Shown: one piece after another, positions 8,129 through 15,557 of the stretch
Position numbering within the stretch: the stretch's first letter is position 1
Layout: each line of letters opens with the position of its first letter
Assembly (NCBI GenBank): GCA_036939355.1
Contig: JALLAP010001886.1
Span: forward strand, 1 to 15,557
DNA length: 15,557 nt
Origin: Thalassiosira profunda
Lineage: Eukaryota > Bacillariophyta > Thalassiosirophyceae > Thalassiosirales > Thalassiosiraceae
Direction: 5' to 3'
Made by a program: the position numbers and the translations under genes
The notes under the pieces: model-generated
Databases searched by the model: none
What the model saw: only the letters and a program-made list of their open reading frames with translations
Told to the model about the DNA's origin: nothing

Positions 8129-8838
8129 TTATGGCTCCTTCAGCACCAATTCGTCCGACCCCGGCGTCCAAATGAATTCCCCCGCCAACATTCGTTCCTG
8201 GAGTTTCATTTCCTCTTCCATCTCAAGCTTCAGTATCTATGCATTTGTTGCGTATGCGGTGCAATATTATTAGCAACGCCCAACTAAAAGAAACAAGTCA
8301 TGATGAATTCACGAGAGTTGCAGTAAATCACTCACCTCCGGGTCCTTCTGCCGGTGGGCGGCGAGCTTGCGGTGCAACCCCTTGATGTGCTTCTGGTGCT
8401 TTTCGAGCTCCTGCCAAAATCAGGGTCGAACGAGGTGAGAGCCATCACGCCTAATGAATTGTTGCCATTTTCTCTTCGCGTAGCAATACCATCGCTCACC
8501 TCGTCCGATTGCAGCAATTTCCGACCCGACAGGTGGTCGTCCACCGCGGCCTGGCGCTGCTTCAATATGTTCGTCAGCGTCTCCTCGTGCCGCTCGTATT
8601 TTCGCTCGACCATTTCCCGGATGCTCTGCGCGAGGAGATGGGTGGATTGAATGTGTGAGAAGGGGGGTTGAGGGCGGGGCTGCTGGTCGTGGCAACGGAT
8701 GCTACACGTGACACATCGACATCGTGCACTCACCGGTCGATCCGGCCGGTGGGGAATCCGCCGTTGGTGCGGCCGCTCTTGGGCCGCGGCCATTGATAGG
8801 AGGAGCGCCGCGATTGCGACGTGGAGGGGCTTCGTCAT
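8129..8838 (-). CDS. Small secreted helical protein, four short exons
   Basis: Rebuilt from splice sites on the minus strand: exons 8838-8734, 8625-8500, 8410-8336 and 8236-8129, all phase 0, 137 aa in total. Introns are 108, 89 and 99 nt, each starting GTGAGT or GTGAGC. Acceptors are GCGCAG, TGGCAG and CATAG. The last intron has a CTAAT branch site and its acceptor is the first AG after it, which is why I prefer it over the nearer TTTTAG. Residues 1-20 (MTKPLHV.. to ..MAAAQ) are a signal peptide. The rest is highly charged and helical: SIREMVERKYERHEETL, then LEKHQKHIKGLHRKL, then KLEMEEEMKLQERM, ending DELVLKEP. It is probably secreted or lumenal with coiled-coil character. I do not recognise a family. 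It shares a 224-bp promoter with the divergent gene at 9063. Confidence 0.72.
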
Positions 8839-9062
8839 GGTCGAGGGTGGAGCCGGAGTGAAGTGAATATTGTAGATAAGTGAAGTGAGTGAAAGAGAAG
8901 ACAGAAGATGAACAGTGAATGAGCCCCGCCCCCGCCGGATTAGGGTTAGGGTTGATCTAGGGTTAGGGTTAGGGTATCTAGGTACTCAACCACGCAGCTG
9001 CTCATTTTTCCCGGTGCTCCTCCCATCTCCTATCCCACGCAAGACACACCCCTGCACCATCC
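8839..9062. promoter_or_regulatory. Bidirectional promoter with telomere-like repeats
   Basis: Only 224 bp separates the minus-strand ATG at 8838 from the plus-strand ATG at 9063, so the two genes probably share control elements. The middle holds TTAGGG-type repeats (8940-8982). A GA-rich stretch (8875-8920) lies on the 8838 side and a pyrimidine-rich stretch (9001-9060) precedes the 9063 ATG. Confidence 0.6.
8940..8982 (+). repeat. Interstitial TTAGGG repeats
   Basis: Two TTAGGG units, a short interruption (TTGATC), then TAGGG and two more TTAGGG units, followed by TATCTAGG. TTAGGG is the telomere repeat reported for diatoms. This short patch lies mid-contig between two genes, so it is not a chromosome end. 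On the opposite strand it contains AACCCTAA, the 'telo-box' known from plant promoters. Confidence 0.85.
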
Positions 9063-9924
9063 ATGGCCTCTTCTCGCCGATCCCTCCTCGCGGCCCTCTG
9101 GTCCATCGTCGGCCTCCTCACCCTGACGTCGTTCGTCATCGCCATCGTCTTCGCCTACGCCTCCCAGCGCTACTCCGGCAGCGATTACAACAACAATTAC
9201 GAATGGGACGAGCGCGAGGGGGAGCGATGGCAAAACCAAAGCAGCGCCATCTCGGTGACCTCCCGTGCCATGGTATTCGCGGCCATTTGGACGGCGGTGT
9301 TGAGTGGGATATTGGTGGTTTATGGGACGGTCATCCTTGGAGTTAGAATGCCCACGGGGAAATATTACGCGTGCTGCGCCGGGAACGTGCACCGGATGAC
9401 GCCGGTGAGCCTGGGGGCGTTCGGGGGGAGCCTGTTGATGTTCGCGAATCTGACGTTGGTGTGCGCCATATTATTTGGGGAGTTCGAGGTGAGTGGAACT
9501 GAGACGATTCGTTGTTATTATTGATATCAATTGGAGCCTTTCACTCATCGAAATGTTCACGTATGTGCACATCTACACCACAACATAGATAAGAGACTTC
9601 AACTTTGGCGCCATGCGAAAGGGGGAGGAGGAGGACGCCAACAACGCCTACGACAACGAGAACGTCGTCGACCAATCCTCCTTCGCCTTCAGCATCATGT
9701 GCGTCTTCTTCACGGTCATGTACAGTGCCTTTGCGGTCATAATATTTTACAATTCGCGGGTATTGTTGGAGGAGAGCGTGGCGGATGCGAGGGACCAATC
9801 TTTGTCGTCGGGGAGTCGGGAGGAGATGAACCACGCCCCGGGGTATATTGGGGGAGATCGGTTTGGGGTTGGGGTGGGTCCGTCGTACGGCGGGGCGGGG
9901 ACGAAGCAAATGGAGGTGATGTGA
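9063..9924 (+). CDS. Four-helix membrane protein, two exons
   Basis: Exon 1 is 9063-9488 and exon 2 is 9589-9924. The 100-nt intron runs GAG|GTGAGT to CATAG|ATAAG, phase 0, and carries an in-frame stop, so it must be removed. The product is 253 aa. Hydrophobic helices lie near residues 8-32, 69-94, 115-139 and 173-196. Loop 1 (33-68) is rich in Asn, Tyr and acidic residues with an NQS glycosylation sequon. Loop 3 (about 143-172) is acidic with many Asn. There is a CC pair at 104-105 between TM2 and TM3. The tail is Gly/Ser-rich and probably cytosolic. The topology resembles tetraspan or MARVEL/claudin-like proteins, but no signature motif is present and the function is unknown. It shares no obvious sequence with the four-helix protein at 1086. 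Confidence 0.8.
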
Positions 9925-10770
9925 TGCTACGGAGAGCCTCTGCTCATAATGCACAAAACGGCAATTGGTAGTAGGTCATTGCAAGGAAGTTCAATCAATG
10001 CAGCAACCACATATGTTACCTCGCCGCTGCTACAGCCACGCTTTACATAAAACATTGTACACAAGCCGCAAGTTTATCCCAACTCATCCTCCATTTGCTT
10101 CGACTCAGTGGTTACTCCTTGTCTCTTAGTGCATTGCTGCATTCCTATCCGTCTTGATCCACTGCACTCATCACCCTCTCATAATAATAATACACTGGCT
10201 GCCGCAACAACACAAGCGACTCGTCAGCAGCACGCGCTCAGCTCGTCGGGGCGCCGCTGAACAACCTTCGCAGGAGAAGATTAGAAACGCGTCCCAATTG
10301 CAATAAATCCCAATTGACTAGCCAGCCAACTTGAAGAAAAGATTTTTCGTGCACGTGACGTCACTTTGTGAGGAGGGTCACGTGTCACTAAAAAGGGGGC
10401 TAAAAGTGCGCGAGCGAGCGAAATCGGGCTCGAGCGAAGCCTGTCGAAGCAAGGGAGCAAACTAACCATGGCGACTTGGCCGCGGCTTTGCAATTGAGCG
10501 CATCATTCCACTGCAGCGCAGACGGTTGAATACGGAGGGAGCAATCCAAGTCTCCACTAGCTTGTACAGGCGTCTTGCGTGTGCTTCCTGGCCTGGCTGT
10601 TGAGCAGCGCAATCGAAGGTCATTTGCCTCGAACATCACCAGTTGTCCGGTGGAAGGTGACTCAGCTCGGTCGAAGATCCCCATCAAGAGGCCGACATTC
10701 AACCTCCAGGGGTCCCTCCTGAAATTCAATCGGGGTGCATAATTCTATCGCATCTGCATAGCAAATCAAG
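9925..10770. other. Aureochrome upstream region
   Basis: About 850 bp lies between the end of the membrane-protein gene and the aureochrome ATG. The open frames here lack coding character. It contains a palindrome cluster at 10352-10388, described separately. A 10-codon upstream ORF at 10468-10497 (ACCATGG start context) would be in the 5' leader if transcription starts near the palindromes. The first 250 bp is AT-richer, with ATAATAATAATA near 10182, and probably holds the 3' UTR of the preceding gene. Confidence 0.55.
10352..10388. promoter_or_regulatory. Nested palindromes with TGACGTCA and two CACGTG boxes
   Basis: CACGTGAC at 10352-10359 and GTCACGTG at 10377-10384 are exact inverted copies 17 bp apart. 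The first overlaps GTGACGTCAC (10355-10364), whose centre TGACGTCA is a full bZIP/CRE site. Between the arms is TCACTTTGTGA (10361-10371), itself an inverted repeat. TGACGT is the reported in vitro target of aureochrome-1, and CACGTG (G-box) is another bZIP/bHLH site. The cluster lies about 390-420 bp upstream of the aureochrome ATG, so binding by aureochrome or another bZIP is plausible. Confidence 0.55.
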
Positions 10771-12020
10771 ATGAGCAGCGATCCGGCCGAGCCCGCCGCG
10801 GTGGCGGCCAACGGGGCGCGCAAGGACAACAACAACACGAGCGCCATGCAGCTCTTTGCGCCCGATCCCAATGCCGAGGGTGAAAGTGTGAGTGATTTGG
10901 GGTCCAAGAGGCCAATTAGGTTGCTCATGATACCGATTTGCAATTGTGATGCCCTTCAATTCTATTTACTCACATCTCGTGCTCAACTTTCTCTTCACAC
11001 ACATCTATCAGCCCCTCGACCTCGACGAGCTCTTTCACGACTGCTACTTCGGCGACTTAGGCGTGCCCGAGGACGTCNTATCAGCCCCTCGACCTCGACG
11101 AGCTCTTTCACGACTGCTACTTCGGCGACTTAGGCGTGCCCGAGGACGTCACGAGCGCGCCCGTGGTCGCCTCGGCCGACCAGGTCGCTTTGCCACCGGC
11201 GGCCGCAGCACCGGCGGCCGCAGCACCCGCTCCGGCCAAACGGACCGCCGCTCAGGCGGGCCTGTCATCTGCAAGCGAGCGGGGCCTCTCCACCAAACCC
11301 GCCGCATCCCTCACAGCTGCCCAAAAGACCGAACGCCGGGAGCGGAACCGGGAGCACGCCAAACGCTCGCGCCTCCGTAAGAAGTTCCTGCTGGAAAGTC
11401 TGCAGGAGCAGATCGAGGGATTGCAGGGCGAGATCCACACGCTGAAGGGCATCATCAAGCAGGAGTTGCCGGGCAAGGCCGCCGACCTCCTCAAGGGCAT
11501 TGGGGACGATTCAGGAGACGCCAACGATCCTTCCCAGCCCAAGAAGGGGGCGTACACGCCCCTTCCCATGCCGTCCGGGTTTGGCCCCGTCAAGACCCTC
11601 ATGCAGCCGGACTACCGCCTCATGTCGGCTCTGTCGGGGTCGCAGCAGAACTTTGCCATCTCGGACCCCAGCATGCCGGACAACCCGATTGTGTACGTCT
11701 CGCAGGGCTTCCTCGACCTTACCGGGTACACGCTGGATCAGGTGTTGGGTCGCAACTGCCGTTTCCTGCAGGGTCCCGGGACGGACCAGGCGGCCGTCGA
11801 TGTCATCCGGAGGGGAGTGCGGGAAGGCACCGATACTTCGGTGTGTCTGTTGAACTACAAGGCCGATGGCACCCCGTTCTGGAACCAGTTCTTCGTCGCT
11901 GCCCTCAGGGACGCTGAGAACAACGTGGTGAACTTTGTGGGTGTGCAGTGCGAGGTTAGCAAGGCCGTGGTGGAGAAGCACATTTCGGAGGGAAAGACGC
12001 CGGCGCTGACCAACGGATAA
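10771..12020 (+). CDS. AUREO1: Aureochrome, bZIP-LOV blue-light transcription factor
   Basis: Exon 1 is 10771-10887. The intron starts GTGAGT at 10888 and ends ATCAG, at 11011 in the first copy of a duplicated block. Coding resumes with PLDLDELFHDCYFGDLG. A 72-bp block is present twice around an N at 11078. Taken literally this shifts the frame, but with one copy and the N removed the protein is a continuous 350 aa. In that numbering, residues 40-52 form an acidic-hydrophobic motif, and an Ala/Pro-rich stretch follows. The bZIP basic region around 122-141 includes NREHAKRSR (N127-R135) and leads into a leucine zipper. The LOV domain spans about 228-332 with GRNCRFLQ. Cys264 is the expected residue for the light-driven flavin adduct, NYKADGTPFWNQFF contacts flavin, and FVGVQ supplies the switch Gln. 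The intact Cys argues for a type-1-like, photoactive aureochrome. It should bind TGACGT-type sites under blue light. Confidence 0.93.
11006..11150 (+). repeat. Exact 72-bp duplication around a single N (assembly join)
   Basis: Positions 11006-11077 and 11079-11150 are identical, from TATCAGCCCCTC to GAGGACGTC, and are separated only by N at 11078. The block includes the last six bases of the intron and 22 codons of exon 2. Collapsing one copy plus the N (73 nt) restores the aureochrome frame. Confidence 0.92.
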
Positions 12021-12381
12021 GGTGGGGTGTCAAGATGGGGTTCACATTTGGATGTAAAGAAGGGAACAGTGGGGGGGGAAAGAGGGCAGTTGGTACCTAT
12101 GCCATCGAGATTGCATCCGCGCAAAGGCACATGTCAAGAGAACAGGGAGAAAGTGCGCGTGCTGGTGCATCAAGGACGGCTACAGGATGAATGGGGCGTG
12201 CTCCTCCCTCGTGATTGATAACTGGGGTTGCTGCAGTGGGGAAACTTGCTCCCATACTTGATGTTCAGTATTCTTTTGAATGCTGTGTAATGGAAGTGCC
12301 CTTTGCGTGCCCTCATAGTTCATTACTGATAACGAAAGACGTCTTTCGGCTAGAGATTTCGTACCCCGAGATAGAGGAACA
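12021..12381. other. Convergent intergenic region
   Basis: About 360 bp lies between the aureochrome stop and the ankyrin-protein stop, so this should be the 3' UTRs of both. I see no gene, RNA or repeat. A GTGGGGGGGAAAG G-run lies near 12070. Confidence 0.5.
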
Positions 12382-13909
12382 TTATCTACCTCGAGAGGCC
12401 AGACCGTCCCCAATTAGCTGAGGAGCTTTCCTCAGCAAGACGTACACTGTGTCAACCACGTCGCGGTCCCGTTCAAGTCTCCCTTTATCTTCGTGCCCAG
12501 AATAAGTTGTGGCAGCCAGCATAAACGGGTAGAGACTTGTCACGGGATCTTTCTCCAACGCTTGCTCCGGTGAGTGTTCCCATAGCAACTGTAGCAGCCC
12601 CACACTTTCGCTCCCACCATTATTTCTACGTCCCATTGGATGCCACGTGCCCCCATTTGCAATGGTTTGAACTAGGGGCGACCTCCCATTAATGAAGGGA
12701 GTTGTAGCTGCCGCAGGATGCCATTGGAGCAGCTTTCTGGCTACTTTGGCCCTATTCCTCTCTTGCGTTGGGTTGTTGTATAGAGTACTGGAGTTGCCGG
12801 AATCGCTGCATTCCGCACCCTCGCTGCCAATTCTAGCTTCTTTGCTTTTCATGTCCTCCAGAAAGGCCCGTGACGAATCCCTCGCCTCAATTGCGCGATG
12901 CATCGGCAGCCTCTCCATACTGTCAGGAGTTGCGGCAGAAAGATCTGCAGGCATCCAGCCTTTTTCATCCTTGCTTGCATGGGGGTTAACAACCCACTCC
13001 AGCAGCGATACGGGACAAAAGGGAGCAATTGCTGCACAGCGGTGCATCAGAACCGGCGTTGAGGAAGGAGAGTGCGACCGAATGTGCATCGTAGCAAACA
13101 GTAGCATTCGATTGGCAAGATCCCAATAGTCCGGCAGTGATTGCGCTGCCTGTTGTTCTCTACTGGGTCTGGGGAGAAAGTGGTGGCTGCTGACGCTCCC
13201 ATCAGCCTCATCAAGTCGAGAACCCTTCTTCTCCAATTGCCGCTTTATCCAACCGCAATGAAAGCTCATAAACCCCTCCAAAGGCGTTGCTCCCTGGCTG
13301 TCCGGCTGAATTACAAGCATTCTGCCCGACTTCGGCACCCATCCCTTCTGAATGTAGTAGTCGATTTCGTCCAAATAACGGTTCAGCACTGCTGTGGAAG
13401 CCCCCGTCGAGCACGCCACAAGGAAAGAGGTGGATCNTTTCGTCCAAATAACGGTTCAGCACTGCTGTGGAAGCCCCCGTCGAGCACGCCACAAGGAAAG
13501 AGGTGGATCCATCCTTGCAGGGAGTTGCCCACACAGGTGTCTTTCCTGTTCGATAATTGCCGTGGTTCCAAAGTGCACGCCCCAGCCGAAACAGTGCATC
13601 TATCACAGTCACTGGCGGCTTCACATAAGATGCAGCGTGGATGGGAGCGTTACCCCATTGGTCTCTGTAGAGCAACAGGCGATGTGAAAATCTCAGCCAC
13701 TCCTGCAGAGATCTTTCGTGTCGGTTGTGGCGACCGAGGAAGTCGTTGAAACATTCGTCTTCTTGGTCGTCGTCTTGTCGAGATGCGGCCGCTTCGACGA
13801 TCCCATTTTCTAACGACGAGCAGAGGGAGATGGCCGCATCCCACCCGAAAGTCGATGTCAAGCGAAAGAGGTATTGGTCATCGTGCTCCCATTGCCACGG
13901 AGATGACAT
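12382..13909 (-). CDS. Ankyrin-type repeat protein (interrupted by assembly duplication)
   Basis: The minus-strand frame is open further upstream, to 13993, but the first ATG is 13909 (MSSPWQWEHDDQYLF..). A 72-bp block is duplicated around N at 13437. Removing 73 nt joins both halves without a frame break, giving 484 aa and the stop TAA at 12384-12382. Ankyrin-like helices are visible near residues 84-115 (RDQWGNAPIHAAS...VIDALFRLG) and 122-155 (DGSTSFLVACSTGAS..VLNRYL). More degenerate units follow: QGATPLEGFMSF, ERLPMHRAIEARDSSRAFL, NGRSPLVQTIANGG and a final LYPFMLAATTY. Such diverged ankyrin proteins opening with a WEHDDQYLFRL-type segment are, from memory, a large family in diatoms. The role is probably protein binding; partner and location are unknown. 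No transmembrane or signal segment is seen. Confidence 0.75.
13365..13509 (-). repeat. Second exact 72-bp duplication around a single N
   Basis: Positions 13365-13436 and 13438-13509 are identical (TTTCGTCCAAATAACGG.. to ..AGGTGGATC), separated only by N at 13437. The length equals that of the duplication in the aureochrome gene. Collapsing it restores the ankyrin gene's frame. Confidence 0.92.
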
Positions 13910-14341
13910 CTCGACGGTGCTGCGGAGGGGGATGCACCTCTGGGTGCACAAGTTTCTGCCGCTGTAATAAGATTGCGGCAGCCAACAATCCAATCAACCC
14001 TGAAGTTATCGGTGCAAATGATGTGCCGGTATTAGGGGAGGAGGCGCATCATCACCTGTTGTTGTTCAGGCGATGAGGGGCTTCACGCCATGGGAGTGCG
14101 GGGAGCGAGGTGGGAAGCTGTGGGAAGTCAGGGGAAGTTGGAAGTTGGTGCTGCAACTGCAAGCAACCTAACCCTAACCGTAACAAGACAAAGCTAGGGT
14201 TAGGGTTACGATACCCAAGTTCTCCTAATCCTAACCTGTTGCCTTCCCCTTTGACCTTTGGTGCCACAGCTTCTGGGTGCAGAAGCCGAGAGAGTGTTGC
14301 AATCACACTACAACAATATGTACATTCTGCTTCGTTAACAG
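13910..14341. other. Upstream region of the ankyrin gene
   Basis: About 430 bp lies between the ankyrin start and the TPR-gene stop, both on the minus strand. It holds the ankyrin promoter and the TPR 3' UTR. The only distinct structure is the pair of telomere-type repeats at 14166-14208, plus a degenerate CCTAATCCTAACC at 14224-14236. The in-frame extension of the ankyrin ORF to 13993 begins at TTG and is not counted as coding. Confidence 0.5.
14166..14208. repeat. Inverted pair of telomere-like repeats
   Basis: CCTAACCCTAACC (14166-14178) is followed 15 bp later by CTAGGGTTAGGGTTA (14194-14208). The arms can pair over about 10 bp (AACCCTAACC with GGTTAGGGTT). The C-rich strand comes first, which is the reverse of the order expected at an end-to-end telomere fusion. 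Confidence 0.75.
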
Positions 14342-15557
14342 CTAAAACAGTTCCATTGTCACGTCAAATCTGCAACTCTCCTTCACAGCCGAAGAACGCC
14401 GCGCCACGTCGCGGATACTTTTCTCCGACTCGTCCTTTCCGTATCTGTCGCTGTCGCTGAGGTCCAGGTTCAACGCACGCATGGAAGGCCCAGACGAGTT
14501 ATTGAGCATTGACTGGGTTCGACTTTGCCGGAGGTACTCGTGCTCTAGGGCGAAGACCACCAGGCTCAGATCTTTCGCAATGTGCCCGTCGTCGTCCTTC
14601 GGGCAATTCGCGTCGCGTCCAGACTTCAAATAAGTCAGGAGCATCTTCGTCGCTTCGTGTTCGGCGTCGGGGAATATGTACTCGTCTTCAACGAGCATTC
14701 TGATGGCCACCCGCGCAGCGTTGACGTGGTTGTTCATTGCGAGATTGTGGTATTTGATCAGCTCCACATCCAGCTTTTGCATCCTTCCCGCAGCTCCCAT
14801 CTCTTTGAACAGAGCATGCGACGGATTTTGCAACGCCTTGGTGAGATCTCGGTACACATCAGCAATTTGATCTTCGACGTGCAACTCCTCTGGATCAAAA
14901 CCTTCATCGACGAGGGCGAGGAGTCCCCGGACCCGACTCATCATCAGTTCGTAACGTTCGACCCTGTTGATCTTGAAGCCCATCTCGATGCATTGATCGA
15001 CAATCTCCACGTCCATGTCACCGGCAATCTCCAGATCGCGAAATCCCAGGGAGTCTGCCTCTTGCTTGTTTGGACTATCGCAGCTCGTGGTCAGGAAGAA
15101 CATTGCCCGGTTGAAGTATCGATTGGCGAGGAATTGCATGAATGACAGGCACTCTTCACTCCAGCCAACCTCATCCATGAATTGGTCGTAAGCTTCTTCG
15201 CCCAACTTGATGGAGTAAGCAAAGTAGGCCGTCCCCTTTTCGATGACCTCTGCCTTGGTCAAACCGAACATGTCCTCGGAATCGCCCGCCTTCATTGTGC
15301 GATAAATAGTGAGCATCGTGTTGCCAAGATTATTGCTTGCCACAGCTTCAGCCTTTTTGTTTCCCAGTCTCGTAAACAGCCGGAGGGCGTCGCGGAGAAC
15401 CTGGTATGCCATCTCGAGATCGCCAGAGAAGAACGCAGCATTGGCAAATCGCACCACCTTGTACAGCATCTCCAGAGTTTTGTAGACGCTGTCCACTTCA
15501 AGGCACGATCCCTTGTAGCTGCTCAGCTTGGTGATGTCGTCATCTGATGTCTGCATG
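14342..15557 (-). CDS. TPR-like helical protein, 5' end possibly outside window
   Basis: The minus strand is open for 404 codons from an ATG at 15556 to TAG at 14344-14342. The ATG is at the very edge, and the preceding sequence is unseen, so the protein may start further right. Residues 23-75 (YKTLEMLYKVVRFANAAFFSGDLEMAYQVL... RLGNKKAEAVASNNLGNTML) are a recognisable TPR pair with LGNKK and NNLGN signatures. Further helical repeats follow: a YFAYSIKLGEEAYDQF unit, then ANRYFNRAMFFL. The C-terminus is charged, Ser-rich and ends RFDVTMELF. I recall stramenopile membrane proteins with an extracellular Cache domain, this TPR block and then a von Willebrand A domain. If this is one, the sensory domain lies beyond the right edge and the vWA part is missing here. 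That placement is a recollection and uncertain. Confidence 0.72.
   Translation of the reverse strand, partial: MQTSDDDITKLSSYKGSCLEVDSVYKTLEMLYKVVRFANAAFFSGDLEMAYQVLRDALRLFTRLGNKKAEAVASNNLGNTMLTIYRTMKAGDSEDMFGLTKAEVIEKGTAYFAYSIKLGEEAYDQFMDEVGWSEECLSFMQFLANRYFNRAMFFLTTSCDSPNKQEADSLGFRDLEIAGDMDVEIVDQCIEMGFKINRVERYELMMSRVRGLLALVDEGFDPEELHVEDQIADVYRDLTKALQNPSHALFKEMGAAGRMQKLDVELIKYHNLAMNNHVNAARVAIRMLVEDEYIFPDAEHEATKMLLTYLKSGRDANCPKDDDGHIAKDLSLVVFALEHEYLRQSRTQSMLNNSSGPSMRALNLDLSDSDRYGKDESEKSIRDVARRSSAVKESCRFDVTMELF

Noticed and set aside
8230..8283. Alternative last exon of the secreted gene using the TTTTAG acceptor at 8284
   Set aside because: It adds only 17 residues before a stop and puts the CTAAT branch site inside the exon. 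The CATAG acceptor at 8237 lies after that branch site and gives a longer charged helical end.
7971..8287. TATAAATA box followed by plus-strand open frames at 7997 and 8073
   Set aside because: Both frames begin at TTG, and the interval is better explained as the 3' end and last exon of the minus-strand secreted gene. An antisense transcript is possible but unsupported.
10400..10729. 109-codon minus-strand frame upstream of the aureochrome
   Set aside because: Composition is unlike a real protein, it overlaps the probable leader and promoter, and no splice or homology support is visible.
13910..13993. N-terminal extension of the ankyrin protein to 13993
   Set aside because: The codon at 13993 is TTG. 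The first ATG in frame is at 13909.
14166..14208. Ancient telomere-telomere fusion
   Set aside because: Fusion would give TTAGGG units followed by CCCTAA units; the order here is the reverse.
1..15557. CRISPR arrays, tRNA/rRNA genes, transposons or viral genes
   Set aside because: None seen. Spaced direct repeats, cloverleaf-like segments and transposase or reverse-transcriptase motifs are all absent. This was judged by eye, not by covariance search.

Overview
This is nuclear DNA from a photosynthetic stramenopile (ochrophyte), most likely a diatom. The decisive marker is an aureochrome at 10771-12020. It has a bZIP DNA-binding region followed by a LOV blue-light domain, an order known from ochrophyte algae. 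Other points agree: short GT-AG introns of about 69-124 nt, an importin-11-type karyopherin, diatom-style secreted and ankyrin proteins, and two short patches of TTAGGG telomere-type repeat. There is no sign of bacterial, organellar or viral sequence.

Layout, left to right. (1) The 5' part of a secreted Cys-motif protein on the minus strand (1-484). (2) A four-helix membrane protein on the plus strand (1086-1934). (3) IPO11-like importin on the minus strand (1940-5327, three exons), whose stop codon is only 5 bp from the stop of gene 2. (4) A phosphosite-rich, coiled-coil, C-terminally membrane-anchored protein on the plus strand (5971-7729) whose reading frame changes around 6740-6830. (5) A small secreted helical protein on the minus strand (8129-8838) that I rebuilt from four short exons. 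(6) A second four-helix membrane protein on the plus strand (9063-9924, two exons), divergent from gene 5 across a 224-bp promoter that holds TTAGGG repeats. (7) The aureochrome on the plus strand. (8) An ankyrin-type protein on the minus strand (12382-13909). (9) A TPR-like protein on the minus strand (14342-15556), cut by the right edge.

Genes 7 and 8 each look broken, but the break is probably not biological. In both, exactly 72 bp is repeated on the two sides of a single N. Removing one copy plus the N (73 nt) restores an uninterrupted frame in both genes. This looks like two contig ends with a fixed-length overlap that were joined without being merged.

The genes do not form an operon or an obvious pathway. 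The most interesting regulatory hint is a palindrome cluster about 410 bp upstream of the aureochrome start. It contains TGACGTCA, which includes the TGACGT core reported as an aureochrome target, so the photoreceptor may regulate its own gene. No wholly new system is evident. The unresolved items are the frame-shifted coiled-coil gene, the promoter hairpin/G-run near 573-625 and the telomere-like promoter repeats.
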